A stretch of DNA of 64,000 nucleotides from Streptomyces asoensis. GTDB taxonomy: Bacteria; Actinomycetota; Actinomycetes; Streptomycetales; Streptomycetaceae. Below the pieces are notes generated by a model that was not told where the DNA came from, made no database searches, and saw nothing but the letters and a program-made list of their open reading frames with translations. Both the position numbers and the translations under genes were made by a program. How positions within the stretch are numbered: the stretch's first letter is position 1; each line of letters opens with the position of its first letter. Where the stretch lies: positions 5,146,001 to 5,210,000 of the forward strand of contig NZ_CP049838.1 in the NCBI RefSeq assembly GCF_013085465.1. Direction: 5' to 3'. Below are positions 1 to 8,277 of this stretch, piece after piece.

Positions 1-1
1 C

Positions 2-829
2 GAGAGCCGCGTCATCGACACCCCGCTCGCCGAGTCCGGCATCGTCGGCACCGCGATCGGGCTGGCCCTGCGCGGCTACCGCCCGGTGGTGGAGATCCAG
101 TTCGACGGCTTCGTGTTCCCGGCCTACGACCAGATCGTCACGCAGCTCGCCAAGATGCACGCGCGCTCGCTCGGCAAGGTCAAGCTGCCGGTCGTCGTCC
201 GCATCCCCTACGGCGGTGGCATCGGCGCGGTCGAGCACCACTCGGAGTCGCCGGAAGCCCTCTTCGCGCACGTGTCGGGCCTGAAGATCGTCTCCCCGTC
301 CAACGCGTCCGACGCGTACTGGATGATGCAGCAGGCCATCCAGAGCGACGACCCGGTGATCTTCTTCGAGCCGAAGCGGCGCTACTGGGACAAGGGCGAG
401 GTCAACCCCGAGGCGATCCCCGGCCCGCTGCACAAGGCCCGGGTCGTCCGCGAGGGCACGGACCTGACCCTCGTCGCCTACGGACCGATGGTGAAGCTCT
501 GCCAGGAGGTCGCCGCCGCGGCCGCCGAGGAGGGCAAGAACCTGGAGGTCCTGGACCTGCGGTCGGTGTCCCCCATGGACTTCGACGCGATCCAGGCGTC
601 GGTCGAGAAGACCCGCCGCCTGGTCGTCGTCCACGAGGCGCCGGTGTTCTTCGGTTCGGGCGCGGAGATCGCGGCCCGGATCACCGAGCGCTGCTTCTAC
701 CACCTGGAGGCCCCGGTGCTCAGGGTCGGCGGCTATCACGCCCCGTACCCGCCGGCGCGTCTGGAGGAGGAGTACCTGCCGGGTCTGGACCGGGTGCTCG
801 ACGCCGTCGACCGTGCCCTGGCGTACTGA
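2..829 (+). CDS. bkdB: Branched-chain 2-oxoacid dehydrogenase E1 beta subunit (5' partial)
   Basis: The frame is open from the first bases, so the N-terminus lies outside the window. About 275 codons are visible of the roughly 325 usual for the family. The product pairs with E1 alpha to decarboxylate branched-chain 2-oxoacids with thiamine diphosphate and pass the acyl group to E2 lipoate. It shows the transketolase pyrimidine-binding core (RVIDTPLAESGIVG, then RIPYGGGIGAVEHHSES) and the C-terminal transketolase domain (VLDLRSVSPMD, VHEAPVFFGSGAEI). The stop is 10 bases before the E2 start, so the two genes are one operon. A pyruvate dehydrogenase E1 beta is the alternative. The branched-chain assignment rests on family resemblance and genus context. 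In Streptomyces these enzymes feed branched starters to fatty acid and polyketide synthesis. Confidence 0.85.
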   Translation, partial: ESRVIDTPLAESGIVGTAIGLALRGYRPVVEIQFDGFVFPAYDQIVTQLAKMHARSLGKVKLPVVVRIPYGGGIGAVEHHSESPEALFAHVSGLKIVSPSNASDAYWMMQQAIQSDDPVIFFEPKRRYWDKGEVNPEAIPGPLHKARVVREGTDLTLVAYGPMVKLCQEVAAAAAEEGKNLEVLDLRSVSPMDFDAIQASVEKTRRLVVVHEAPVFFGSGAEIAARITERCFYHLEAPVLRVGGYHAPYPPARLEEEYLPGLDRVLDAVDRALAY

Positions 830-839
830 GGAGAGGGTC

Positions 840-2384
840 GTGACGACGATGACGGAAGCGTCCGTACGCGAGTTCAAGATGCCCGACGTGGGCGAGGGGC
901 TCACCGAGGCAGAGATCCTCAAGTGGTACGTCCAGCCCGGCGACACGGTGACGGACGGCCAGGTGGTGTGCGAGGTCGAGACGGCCAAGGCCGCCGTCGA
1001 ACTGCCCATCCCCTACGACGGGGTGGTCCGCGCGCTGCACTTCCCCGAGGGCACCACGGTCGACGTGGGCATGTCGATCATTGCCGTGGACGTGTCGGGA
1101 GGAGCGGGCGACGCCCCGGTGGCCGCCCCGGTCGCCGAGGTACCGGCGCAGGCGGCCGTGCAGCCGCCCGCGCAGGCCCCGGCCGCACCGGAGAAGAAGC
1201 CGGAGGCGGCACAGGCCGAAGCACCGCAGGCCGAAGCACCGCAGGCCGCAGCACCGCAGGCCGCAGCACCGCAGGCTGAGGCGGCGAAGCCGGTGGGCTC
1301 CGGCCGCCAGCCGGTCCTCGTCGGGTACGGGGTGGCCGCGTCCTCCACCAAGCGCCGTCCGCGCAAGGGCCCGGAGACCGCGGTCTCCCAGGTCCCGGAC
1401 ACGATCCAGGCGGAGCTGAACGGCCACGGCGGCGCGCCCGCCGTGCGGGAGCGCCCGCTGGCCAAGCCGCCGGTGCGCAAGCTGGCCAAGGACCTCGGCG
1501 TCGATCTCGCCACGGTGGTCCCGTCCGGCCCGGACGGCATCATCACCCGCGAGGACGTCCACGCGGCGGTGGCCCCGGCCGCCCCGGCGACCCAGGCCGC
1601 TCCGGTGGCCGAGCCGGCGCCGCAGGTGACACAGGCTCCGGTCACGACCCCCGCGGCCGTGCCCGTGCCGTCGTACGACACGGCTCGTGAGACCCGTGTC
1701 CCGGTCAAGGGCGTTCGCAAGGCGACGGCTGCGGCGATGGTCGGTTCGGCCTTCACCGCGCCGCACGTCACGGAGTTCGTGACGATCGACGTGACGCGCA
1801 CGCTGAAGCTGGTCGAGGAGCTCAAGCAGGACAAGGACATGCAGGGCCTGCGGGTCAACCCGCTCCTGCTGATCGCCAGGGCCCTGCTGGTCGCCGTCAA
1901 GCGCAACCCGGAGATCAACGCGTCCTGGGACGAGGCGGCGCAGGAGATCGTGGTCAAGCACTACGTCAACCTGGGCATCGCGGCCGCGACCCCCAGGGGT
2001 CTGCTGGTCCCGAACATCAAGGACGCCCACGCCAAGACGCTCCCGCAGCTGGCGGAGTCCCTGGGCGAGCTGGTCTCGACGGCGCGGGAGGGCCGGACGT
2101 CCCCGGCCGCCATGCAGGGCGGCACGGTGACCATCACCAACGTCGGCGTCTTCGGCGTCGACACCGGCACGCCGATCCTCAACCCCGGCGAGTCCGCGAT
2201 CCTCGCGATCGGCGCGATCAAGCTCCAGCCGTGGGTCCACAAGGGCAAGGTGAAGCCACGTCAGGTGACGACGCTGGCGCTGAGCTTCGACCACCGGCTG
2301 GTGGACGGGGAGCTGGGCTCCAAGGTGCTGGCGGATGTGGCGGCGATCCTGGAGCAGCCCAAGAAGCTGATCACCTGGGGCTAG
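840..2384 (+). CDS. bkdC: 2-oxoacid dehydrogenase E2 (dihydrolipoamide acyltransferase)
   Basis: A 514-aa acyltransferase that takes the acyl group from E1 and transfers it to CoA. The N-terminal lipoyl domain carries the lipoylated lysine at about residue 50 in EVETAKAAVEL. A long Ala/Pro/Gln linker follows, then the E3/E1-binding domain (RPLAKPPVRKLAKDLGVDL) and the C-terminal catalytic domain ending with the HxxxDG motif in SFDHRLVDGELG. GTG at 840 is chosen because AGGAGAG (829-835) sits at proper spacing; ATG 849 and an upstream GTG at 813 are less well placed. The linker holds five near-identical 15-base units. It directly follows the E1 beta gene. A hairpin at 2402-2429 lies just past the stop. 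Confidence 0.93.
   Translation: MTTMTEASVREFKMPDVGEGLTEAEILKWYVQPGDTVTDGQVVCEVETAKAAVELPIPYDGVVRALHFPEGTTVDVGMSIIAVDVSGGAGDAPVAAPVAEVPAQAAVQPPAQAPAAPEKKPEAAQAEAPQAEAPQAAAPQAAAPQAEAAKPVGSGRQPVLVGYGVAASSTKRRPRKGPETAVSQVPDTIQAELNGHGGAPAVRERPLAKPPVRKLAKDLGVDLATVVPSGPDGIITREDVHAAVAPAAPATQAAPVAEPAPQVTQAPVTTPAAVPVPSYDTARETRVPVKGVRKATAAAMVGSAFTAPHVTEFVTIDVTRTLKLVEELKQDKDMQGLRVNPLLLIARALLVAVKRNPEINASWDEAAQEIVVKHYVNLGIAAATPRGLLVPNIKDAHAKTLPQLAESLGELVSTAREGRTSPAAMQGGTVTITNVGVFGVDTGTPILNPGESAILAIGAIKLQPWVHKGKVKPRQVTTLALSFDHRLVDGELGSKVLADVAAILEQPKKLITWG
1215..1275 (+). repeat. 15-bp tandem repeat in the E2 linker
   Basis: Units of GCCGAAGCACCGCAG and its GCCGCAGCACCGCAG variant are repeated in frame, giving a flexible Ala-Pro-Gln linker (AEAPQ/AAAPQ). 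Copy number is probably variable between strains. Confidence 0.8.
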
Positions 2385-2401
2385 GAGAGCCCCTGTCGGC
2401 A

Positions 2402-2429
2402 GGGCCGCGCACCCGAGGGAGCGCGGCCC
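2402..2429. terminator. Hairpin between convergent genes
   Basis: GGGCCGCGC (2402-2410) and GCGCGGCCC (2421-2429) form a 9-bp perfect stem with a 10-base loop. It sits between the E2 stop and the 3' end of the opposing 773-aa gene. There is no U-run, as is common in Streptomyces. Confidence 0.6.
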
Positions 2430-2443
2430 ACGACCCGGCGGCC

Positions 2444-4765
2444 TCAGCCCGCCGAGGCCGGGTCCGGACGCAGCCAGTGTCCGTCCGTGGTCCAGCCGAG
2501 GAGCAGTCGGCCGGTGCCCTCGTCGGCCCGGCCGCCCTCGGCGACCTGGTACAGGCCGGTCAGGGCGGGGGCCAGCCGCCCCGCCACATGGCCGGGGTGC
2601 CGGGTCAGCTCCTCCGACAGCCCGGCCAGCGTGCGTGCCCGCTCGCCGGGGGTGCACAGGGACAGATGGAACACCAGCTGCCGCCAGGCGTAGGCCACGT
2701 CCTTGATCGTGCTCAGCGGGCGCGGGTTGCCGTGCACGCGGCCGGTCAGCCGGCACACGGTGACGAAGCAGCGGCGGGCCAGGTCCGCCCAGCCCACGGC
2801 CGGGTCGATGCCGACCCGGTGGACCAGGGTGGCCAGGTTGTGCGTGGTGAGGATCTGCGCCTGCTCGATCACCTTGCCGTTCGCGGCCACCGATCCGCCT
2901 CCGCGCCGCGACCGGGACGAGCCGGCCTCGGCCCGCGCGACGCACAGCTTCGCGAACCCGGGTGAGGTTCTGGCCCCGTACGACCTCGTCAGTGCCTCGC
3001 CGGCCTCGACGATCGCCAGATTGCGGACGGCCCGGTAGTCGATGGCGTAGTAGCGCTCGTAGAGCGAGCCGCCGCCCAGCAGCTCCGCCGCGATCCGGGC
3101 CGCGGCGAGGAACTTCGGGGTGAACGTCCCCATGAAGATGTCCGCGGCCAGCTCCTCGACCAGGGGAGCGCCCAGTTCGGCCTGGCGGGCCAGCACGGAC
3201 AGCTCACGGATCAGGGAGTTGGGCAGGATCGTGCCGGGGAAGGCCTGCACGGCCAGCTCGCCGAGCTGCCGCAGCGCGACGGCCGACACCGCGCCCGCCT
3301 CGCCGTCCGTGCGCTGCCCGGCCACGGCCCGCACCCACGGCAGCTCCTCCGCCCGTACCTGCCGCTGGAGGTTGAGCAGCAGCAGCGAACGGCGGCCCGC
3401 GAACGCCCGGTGGTGGGCGGCCGCCAGCGTGCGCAGGGCCGGGTCGGGGTAGGCCTGCGCGGTGGTGGCGGCGACGAGCCGCGGTACGAGTTCGGCCAGC
3501 ACCTCGGCCGAGGGCACGACCCCGCGTTCCACGAGGGTGCTCAGGGGCGCGCTCAGCGCGGCCTCGACAGGCCGTCGGACGCCGGCCGGAATCACCGCGC
3601 CCACGGGCAGTCCGGTCTCCCGCGCCTCCTCCTCGCCGACCGCGGCGACGAGCGGCGCCACGTCGGCCACGCCCGCCTGCTGGTCCAGCCCGGACAGCCG
3701 GCGCAGCACCAGCTGGGCCAGCGCGTGGTGCGAGGGCAGCGCCGCCTGCGCGGCCTGCTCCCGGCGCAGCGCGGTGAGCTCCGTGGACCCGGGCAGCCCG
3801 CGCCGCCGCACCATGGACGTGACGGCGTGCCGCAGTAGCCCGAGCCGGCGCGCGTCCAGTTCCCGTCCGGCGACGGTCTCCTCCAGCGCCCCGCGCAGGA
3901 TCCCCAGGTTCTCCTTCGGCTTGAGGTGCTTGGTGCAGTGGGTGTGACGGCCGGCCAGGTCGCGGTAGCGGCACAGCAGTTCGGCGCCGCGCCCGTGCCA
4001 GGCGGCGTCGGGGGCGCGCGTCAGCACCCGGGCCGGCTGCCCGGCGTCGGCGGTCTCCAGCCAGTGGGCGAGCAGTTCGTCGCCGAACGGCTGCCACACG
4101 GCCAGCGCCTCCCGCTGCGTCTCCACCGCCTCGCTGGTCCGCCGGCGCGCCAGGCTCTCGCCGGCCTCGGCGACGGTCCGCCGGTGCACCGTGCCCGCGT
4201 CGGGCGCGGGCCGGGTGGACGGGCGGGGCGTGAACCGCAGCCGCTCCGCGAACGGGGCGAGTTCCTCGACGAGTCCGAGCGCCGCGTCCGTCTCTCCGGC
4301 CCGGGCCAGCCAGGCCACGGTGAGCAGGGCGGCCTCCTCGGGGACGGTCACCTCGTACCGTCCGCCGTCGAGGAGTTCGTAGAGCTGCGCCAGCCCGTCC
4401 TCGGACAGCCAGTACGCGAACAGCGCCTGCCGGTCCGGCGGCACCCCGGCCCGGCACGCGGCCTCGGCCTCGTACTCCGTCAGGGGACCGCCGGCGCTCG
4501 GCGCACCGGTGGCGAAGCCACCCCGGATCACCTCGGGTGTCACCCACGCGGGCAGATCCCGGACGGGTGTGCGGGAGCCGATGGTGAGCAGCCCGTTCGC
4601 CATGCCCGCCAGTACGGACCGCCACGCGCGCTGGCGTTCCCCGGCGCGTCGGCGGGTGTCGGGGTCTTCGTGGGTGAGCGCGGTCCTGAGCGCCCTGGCC
4701 AGTTGGCCGGAGGCGTAGCCCGGGTTGGCCTCTGCGAGGTGCTGCTGGTCAGCGTCGTCGTTCAT
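2444..4765 (-). CDS. Unrecognised 773-aa protein behind tRNA-like leader
   Basis: I do not recognise this family. The product is a soluble, Ala/Leu/Arg-rich, mostly helical 773-aa protein with no signal peptide or membrane span. Segments that look conserved are in the C-terminal third: ADIFMGTFTPKFLAAARIA, SLYERYYAIDYRAVRN and QAQILTTHNLATLVHRVG. A Ser/Arg/Gly-rich basic stretch (SSRSRRGGGS) could contact nucleic acid. The ATG lies 4 bases after the acceptor stem of a tRNA-like element, and no Shine-Dalgarno is visible in the 20 bases before it. The nearest GGAGG is about 30 bases upstream, inside the tRNA-like fold. Together with the upstream promoter this places both RNA elements in its transcript. 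A role linked to those RNAs is inference only. Confidence 0.85.
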   Translation of the reverse strand: MNDDADQQHLAEANPGYASGQLARALRTALTHEDPDTRRRAGERQRAWRSVLAGMANGLLTIGSRTPVRDLPAWVTPEVIRGGFATGAPSAGGPLTEYEAEAACRAGVPPDRQALFAYWLSEDGLAQLYELLDGGRYEVTVPEEAALLTVAWLARAGETDAALGLVEELAPFAERLRFTPRPSTRPAPDAGTVHRRTVAEAGESLARRRTSEAVETQREALAVWQPFGDELLAHWLETADAGQPARVLTRAPDAAWHGRGAELLCRYRDLAGRHTHCTKHLKPKENLGILRGALEETVAGRELDARRLGLLRHAVTSMVRRRGLPGSTELTALRREQAAQAALPSHHALAQLVLRRLSGLDQQAGVADVAPLVAAVGEEEARETGLPVGAVIPAGVRRPVEAALSAPLSTLVERGVVPSAEVLAELVPRLVAATTAQAYPDPALRTLAAAHHRAFAGRRSLLLLNLQRQVRAEELPWVRAVAGQRTDGEAGAVSAVALRQLGELAVQAFPGTILPNSLIRELSVLARQAELGAPLVEELAADIFMGTFTPKFLAAARIAAELLGGGSLYERYYAIDYRAVRNLAIVEAGEALTRSYGARTSPGFAKLCVARAEAGSSRSRRGGGSVAANGKVIEQAQILTTHNLATLVHRVGIDPAVGWADLARRCFVTVCRLTGRVHGNPRPLSTIKDVAYAWRQLVFHLSLCTPGERARTLAGLSEELTRHPGHVAGRLAPALTGLYQVAEGGRADEGTGRLLLGWTTDGHWLRPDPASAG

Positions 4766-4769
4766 AAGC

Positions 4770-4840
4770 CGACGTGGCGGGTGCCGCCCCCGCCCCCTCC
4801 GGGTCCCGAGCCCGGTGCTCTGCTGCTGAGCTACACGTCG
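4770..4840 (-). ncRNA. tRNA-like element A (proximal, anticodon position CGG)
   Basis: The 71-base reverse-strand sequence folds as a full cloverleaf. The acceptor is CGACGTG/CACGTCG (7 bp), then UA at 8-9, D stem GCTC/GAGC, anticodon stem CCGGG/CCCGG, loop CTCGGGA, variable AGGGG and T stem GCGGG/CCCGC. U8, A14, A21, U33, and the closing G53-C61 pair are kept. The D-loop is short (AGCAGCA) without the usual GG, and the T-loop is GGCGGCA in place of TTCRANY. By position the anticodon would be CGG (Pro). No CCA is encoded. It ends 4 bases before the ATG of the 773-aa gene. A normal decoding tRNA is unlikely because of the lost elbow bases. Confidence 0.75.
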
Positions 4841-4846
4841 ATGAGC

Positions 4847-4918
4847 CGACGTGGCAGGTTCCGCCCCTGCGCCCTCCGGGTCCGAAGCCCGGCGCTCTGG
4901 CTACTGAGCTACACGTCG
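4847..4918 (-). ncRNA. tRNA-like element B (distal, anticodon position UCG)
   Basis: A 72-base cloverleaf, a sister of element A with identical acceptor, D and anticodon stems: CGACGTG/CACGTCG, GCTC/GAGC, CCGGG/CCCGG. It differs in D-loop AGTAGCCA, anticodon loop CTTCGGA (34-36 UCG, Arg), variable AGGGC, T stem GCAGG/CCTGC and T-loop GGCGGAA. The T-stem differences from A are compensatory, so the stems look selected. Both elements are preceded by CTCAT and followed by GGCT, giving a 78-base repeat period. A TTGTCC/TACGGT promoter lies directly upstream. Confidence 0.75.
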
Positions 4919-4928
4919 ATGAGGCCCG

Positions 4929-4958
4929 ACCGTAGACGTCGAACGGCCGTCCGGACAA
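4929..4958 (-). promoter_or_regulatory. Promoter for tRNA-like pair and 773-aa gene
   Basis: On the reverse strand TTGTCC (4958-4953) and TACGGT (4934-4929) are separated by 18 bases. Transcription would start near 4920-4922, two to four bases before element B, so both elements would be on the transcript. The boxes fit Streptomyces vegetative promoters reasonably well; the start is not demonstrated. Confidence 0.5.
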
Positions 4959-5000
4959 CCGTGTTTCGCCCCCCGAGCAGCCCGGAACAGCCCGTACGCC

Positions 5001-5028
5001 GTCCAGCCGTCCAGCCGTCCAGCCGTCC
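5001..5028. repeat. 8-bp tandem repeat GTCCAGCC x3.5
   Basis: Three and a half copies of GTCCAGCC lie just past the MFS stop and upstream of the tRNA-like promoter. They could be simple slippage or a binding array; nothing distinguishes these. Confidence 0.6.
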
Positions 5029-5035
5029 ATGCCGT

Positions 5036-6349
5036 CTACGCCGGCACGTGCACCGTCTCCACGCGGCTCGCCACCAGCCGCTCCCGCTCGCGCCGAGCCG
5101 CCCGGCTGCGCAGCCGCAGGATCTGGCTGACGCCGAGGGCCTGGAGGACGAAGACGCAGGAGAAGGCGATCGTGTAGTCGTCGCCGGTCGCGTCCAGCAG
5201 CACGCCGACCGCGAAGAGCGTCGTCATCGACGCCACGAAGCCACCCATGTTGGTGATGCCGGACGCCGTTCCCTGGCGCTCGGGCGGGTTGGCCGGGCGG
5301 GCGAAGTCGAAGCCGAGCATGGAGGCGGGGCCGCACGCGCCCAGGACCGCGCAGAGCGCGACGAGCAGCCACATCGGCGCCCGGTCGCCGGGGTAGGCGA
5401 GTGTGGCCGCCCACATCAGGGCGGTCGCGCCGACCGTGCTCAGGGCCAGCGGCAGCCGAGCTTCGTGGTGGCGGGCGACGACCTGGCCGTAGATCAGGCC
5501 CACGACCATGTTGCTCAGCACCACCAGGGTCAGGAGTTCGCCGGCCGTCGCCCGTGACAGGCCCTGCGCCTCCACCAGGAACGGCAGGCCCCACAGGAGC
5601 AGGAACACCATCGCCGGGAACTGCGTGGTGAAGTGCACCCACAGGCCGAGGCGGGTGCCCGGCTCGCGCCAGGACGCGGCGATCTGGCGGCGGACGTACG
5701 CCGCGCCCCGGTGCGGGAACGGCTCGGGCTCGTGGCCCTCGGGGTGGTCCTTCAGGAAGAGCAGCAGGAGGACCAGGACGACCACTCCCGCCGCCGCGCT
5801 GCCCGCGAAGGCCGCCGTCCAGCCGATGCCGTGCAGGAGGCGGGCCAGGACGAGGGTCGAGACCAGGTTGCCGGCCATCCCCGCCAGTCCCGCCAACTGC
5901 GCGACCATCGGTCCGCGGCGCGCCGGGAACCACCTGCTCCCCAGTCGCAGGACGCTGATGAACGTCATCGCGTCCCCGCAGCCGAGCAGCGCGCGAGAGG
6001 CGAGGGCCGTGCCGTAGGACGGGGAGAAGGCGAAGCCGAGCTGGCCTGCCGTGAACAGCACGACGCCGATGGTCAGCACCTTCTTCGTGCCGAGCCGGTC
6101 GACCAGCAGGCCCACCGGTATCTGCATGCCCGCGTAGACCAGGAGCTGGAGGATCGAGAAGGTGGACAGGGCCGAGGCGTTGACCTGGAAGCGCTCGGCG
6201 GCGTCCAGGCCGGCCACCCCGAGGGAGGTGCGGAAGATGACCGCGACGAAGTAGACCGAGACGCCGATCCCCCAGACGGCCATCGCGCGCCGTCCGCCCG
6301 GTGGATCACCCGGAAGGGTGGAGTTCACGCTGGGGGAGCCGGCGCTCAT
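5036..6349 (-). CDS. MFS transporter
   Basis: A 437-aa integral membrane protein with about twelve hydrophobic segments, of the major facilitator superfamily. The cytoplasmic loop 2-3 motif is seen as VDRLGTKKVL. A charged central loop (KDHPEGHEPEPFP) separates the halves, and the C-terminus is Arg-rich. The substrate cannot be told from sequence. The start ATG overlaps the stop of the GntR gene by four bases (ATGA, 6346-6349), so the pair is translationally coupled and the regulator probably controls this transporter. The 3' end faces the tRNA-like promoter region. Confidence 0.85.
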   Translation of the reverse strand: MSAGSPSVNSTLPGDPPGGRRAMAVWGIGVSVYFVAVIFRTSLGVAGLDAAERFQVNASALSTFSILQLLVYAGMQIPVGLLVDRLGTKKVLTIGVVLFTAGQLGFAFSPSYGTALASRALLGCGDAMTFISVLRLGSRWFPARRGPMVAQLAGLAGMAGNLVSTLVLARLLHGIGWTAAFAGSAAAGVVVLVLLLLFLKDHPEGHEPEPFPHRGAAYVRRQIAASWREPGTRLGLWVHFTTQFPAMVFLLLWGLPFLVEAQGLSRATAGELLTLVVLSNMVVGLIYGQVVARHHEARLPLALSTVGATALMWAATLAYPGDRAPMWLLVALCAVLGACGPASMLGFDFARPANPPERQGTASGITNMGGFVASMTTLFAVGVLLDATGDDYTIAFSCVFVLQALGVSQILRLRSRAARRERERLVASRVETVHVPA

Positions 6350-7017
6350 CGGACCTCCCCGCGGGCCAGGTGCGAGAACCAGCCCACGTGCCGGTGCACG
6401 ATCTCGACGGCGGCTTCGGCGTCACCGGAACGCAGCGCCTGGAGGATCTCCTCGTGCTCGCCCAGCGTCTTGGCTATCCGGTCGGGGTGGGAGTGCATCA
6501 CGGCGACGCCCATCCGCAGCTGACGGTCGCGGAGCTGGTCGTACAGCCTCGACAGGATGTCGTTGCCGCCGCTGCGGACGATCTCCGCGTGGAAGCAGCG
6601 GTCCGTCACGGCGGCCGCGGCCAGGTCGCCCGCCGCGGCCTGCGCCTTCTGCTTCGCGAGCAGCTCTTCCAGCCGCTCGATCAGCGCGGCCGACGCGGGG
6701 ACCGCCTTGCGCGCCGCGTGCTCCTCCACCAGGAGCCGGGTCTCCACCACGTCCGCGATCTCCTGTGCGGAGACCGGCAGGACCAGGGCACCCTTCTTCG
6801 GGTAGAGCTTGATCAGCCCCTCCACCTCAAGGCGCAGCAGCGCCTCCCGCACCGGAGTGCGCGAGACGCCCACGGCCTCGGCGAGTTCGCCCTCGGTGAG
6901 GAGGGCGCCGCCCTCGTAGCGGCGGTCCAGGACGCCCTGCTTGATGTGGGCGTACACGCGGTCGGCGGCGGGCGGTTGCTTCACGGGAGCGGGGGCGGGC
7001 GGGGCGGAGGACGGCAT
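6346..7017 (-). CDS. GntR-family regulator, FCD type
   Basis: A 223-aa repressor-type protein. The N-terminal winged helix (about residues 15-80) contains GELAEAVGVSRTPVREALLRL, the standard GntR recognition helix. It is followed by an all-helical FCD ligand domain with metal-ligand-type residues (ETRLLVEEHAARK, DRCFHAEIVRSGGND, EHEEILQAL). ATG at 7017 is preferred because homologues begin shortly before the helix-turn-helix. The reading frame stays open to 7194, but that part is low-complexity Pro/Arg. No clear ribosome site precedes 7017, so the message may be leaderless. It overlaps the MFS gene by ATGA. TTGTATCTATC just upstream could be its operator. Confidence 0.85.
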   Translation of the reverse strand: MPSSAPPAPAPVKQPPAADRVYAHIKQGVLDRRYEGGALLTEGELAEAVGVSRTPVREALLRLEVEGLIKLYPKKGALVLPVSAQEIADVVETRLLVEEHAARKAVPASAALIERLEELLAKQKAQAAAGDLAAAAVTDRCFHAEIVRSGGNDILSRLYDQLRDRQLRMGVAVMHSHPDRIAKTLGEHEEILQALRSGDAEAAVEIVHRHVGWFSHLARGEVR

Positions 7018-7297
7018 GCCCACAGGATAGATACAACACGTACGCAACGGGGGGCCGGTCCAGAATGCGGACCTGTGGCGGGGCGTCCGAGAGGGGCGCG
7101 GAGAGGGGTGGGGGAAGGGGTGCGGGAAGCGGGGTGGGCGGGGGCCGGGTAAGAGCCGGGTCAAGTAATCGGAAATTCGGCCCAGCAAGCGCACAACTTT
7201 CTGTGCTACTTACGTGTCACACACATGCGGCCCCTTCTTCTTTCCCCTTCAACTTGGCCGCATCGCAGGGGCATTCGACGTAATCGGGGTATTTCAG

Positions 7298-8200
7298 TTG
7301 ATAACCGCCACCAAGGGCATCCGAGTCCGCAGGGCCGCATCCGTCGCCGTCACCGTCGGCGCAGTGCTCGCGACCGGAGCCCTCACCGCGGCGCCCGCAC
7401 AAGCCGTCACGACGCCGACCATCACCGCCAAGGGCGGATACCTGATGAACAGCGCGACCGGAGCCACCCTTTACAGCAAGGCCGCTGACACGAGGCGGCT
7501 CACTGCCTCCACCACCAAGGTCATGACCGCGAAGGTCGTGCTGTCCCAGGCGAACCTGAACCTGGACGCGAAGGTCACGATCTCGAAGGCCGTCAGCGAC
7601 TACATGGTCGCCGAGGGCTATCCGTCGTCGGCCAAGCTGATCGTCGGTGACAAGCTCACCGTCCGTCAGCTGCTGTACGGGATGATGCTGCCGTCCGGTT
7701 GTGACGCGGCGATGGCCCTTGCCGACAAGTTCGGTACCGGCACGACGGTCGCGGCCCGCACCAAGAACTTCATCTCCAAGATGAACACCACGGCCAAGGC
7801 CCTGGGCATGACCAACACGCACTTCGACTCGTTCGACGGCCTGAGCAACGGCGCCAACTACTCGACGCCGCGCGACCTGACGAAGCTCGCCCGCAGTGTG
7901 ATGAAGAGTTCGACGTTCAAGACTGTCGTGAAGGCCAAGTCGTACACGGCGAAGACCATCACCAAGACCGGTGCCACGCGCACCATGAGCGCCTGGACCA
8001 ACACCAACACGCTGCTCGGCTGGAACGGCACGCTCGGTGTGAAGACCGGTTCCGGTACCCAGGCCAAGTACTGCCTCATCTTCGCCGCCACGCTCAACGG
8101 CGAGTCCGTGATGGGCACTGTCCTCACATCCCCCGACGCGGCGAACCGCACGGCCGACGTGAAGAAGCTCATCAACTACGGCTACGCGAAGATCAGCTGA
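7298..8200 (+). CDS. D-alanyl-D-alanine carboxypeptidase (S11)
   Basis: A secreted penicillin-binding protein that trims the terminal D-Ala from peptidoglycan stem peptides. From the TTG at 7298 it is 300 aa with a Sec signal (basic KGIRVRR, a hydrophobic run, AQA cleavage site near residue 36). The catalytic tetrad is STTK (S71-K74), the second motif is SGC rather than SxN (MLPSGCDAAM), and the third is KTGS. SGC is common in actinobacterial members. An in-frame GTG at 7214 would add 28 residues, but that DNA looks like promoter rather than signal peptide. GGGG at 7286-7289 supports 7298. The gene stands alone and ends at a strong hairpin. Confidence 0.85.
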   Translation: MITATKGIRVRRAASVAVTVGAVLATGALTAAPAQAVTTPTITAKGGYLMNSATGATLYSKAADTRRLTASTTKVMTAKVVLSQANLNLDAKVTISKAVSDYMVAEGYPSSAKLIVGDKLTVRQLLYGMMLPSGCDAAMALADKFGTGTTVAARTKNFISKMNTTAKALGMTNTHFDSFDGLSNGANYSTPRDLTKLARSVMKSSTFKTVVKAKSYTAKTITKTGATRTMSAWTNTNTLLGWNGTLGVKTGSGTQAKYCLIFAATLNGESVMGTVLTSPDAANRTADVKKLINYGYAKIS

Positions 8201-8222
8201 CCTCGCAGGCCGCATACGCGAC

Positions 8223-8253
8223 CGGGCCCGCCGTGATCCACACGGCGGGCCCG
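8223..8253. terminator. Bidirectional terminator
   Basis: CGGGCCCGCCGTG (8223-8235) and its exact complement (8241-8253) flank a 5-base loop, with TTCCGTT following. It lies between convergent genes. Confidence 0.85.
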
Positions 8254-8277
8254 TTCCGTTGTCCGTGTCCGCGCCGA

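Noticed and set aside
720..2945. 741-codon open frame opposite the E2 gene
   Set aside because: Arg/Gly/His-rich composition and full overlap with bkdC mark it as a high-GC shadow frame.
4770..4918. Ordinary tRNA-Pro(CGG) and tRNA-Arg(UCG) genes
   Set aside because: T-loops are GGCGGCA and GGCGGAA with no TTC, D-loops lack GG, and position 58 is G. Ribosomal use is unlikely, so they are called tRNA-like.
7018..7297. Riboswitch (c-di-AMP type) before the carboxypeptidase
   Set aside because: The region has no recognisable conserved core; it holds G-rich then CT-rich sequence and the signal-peptide start only.
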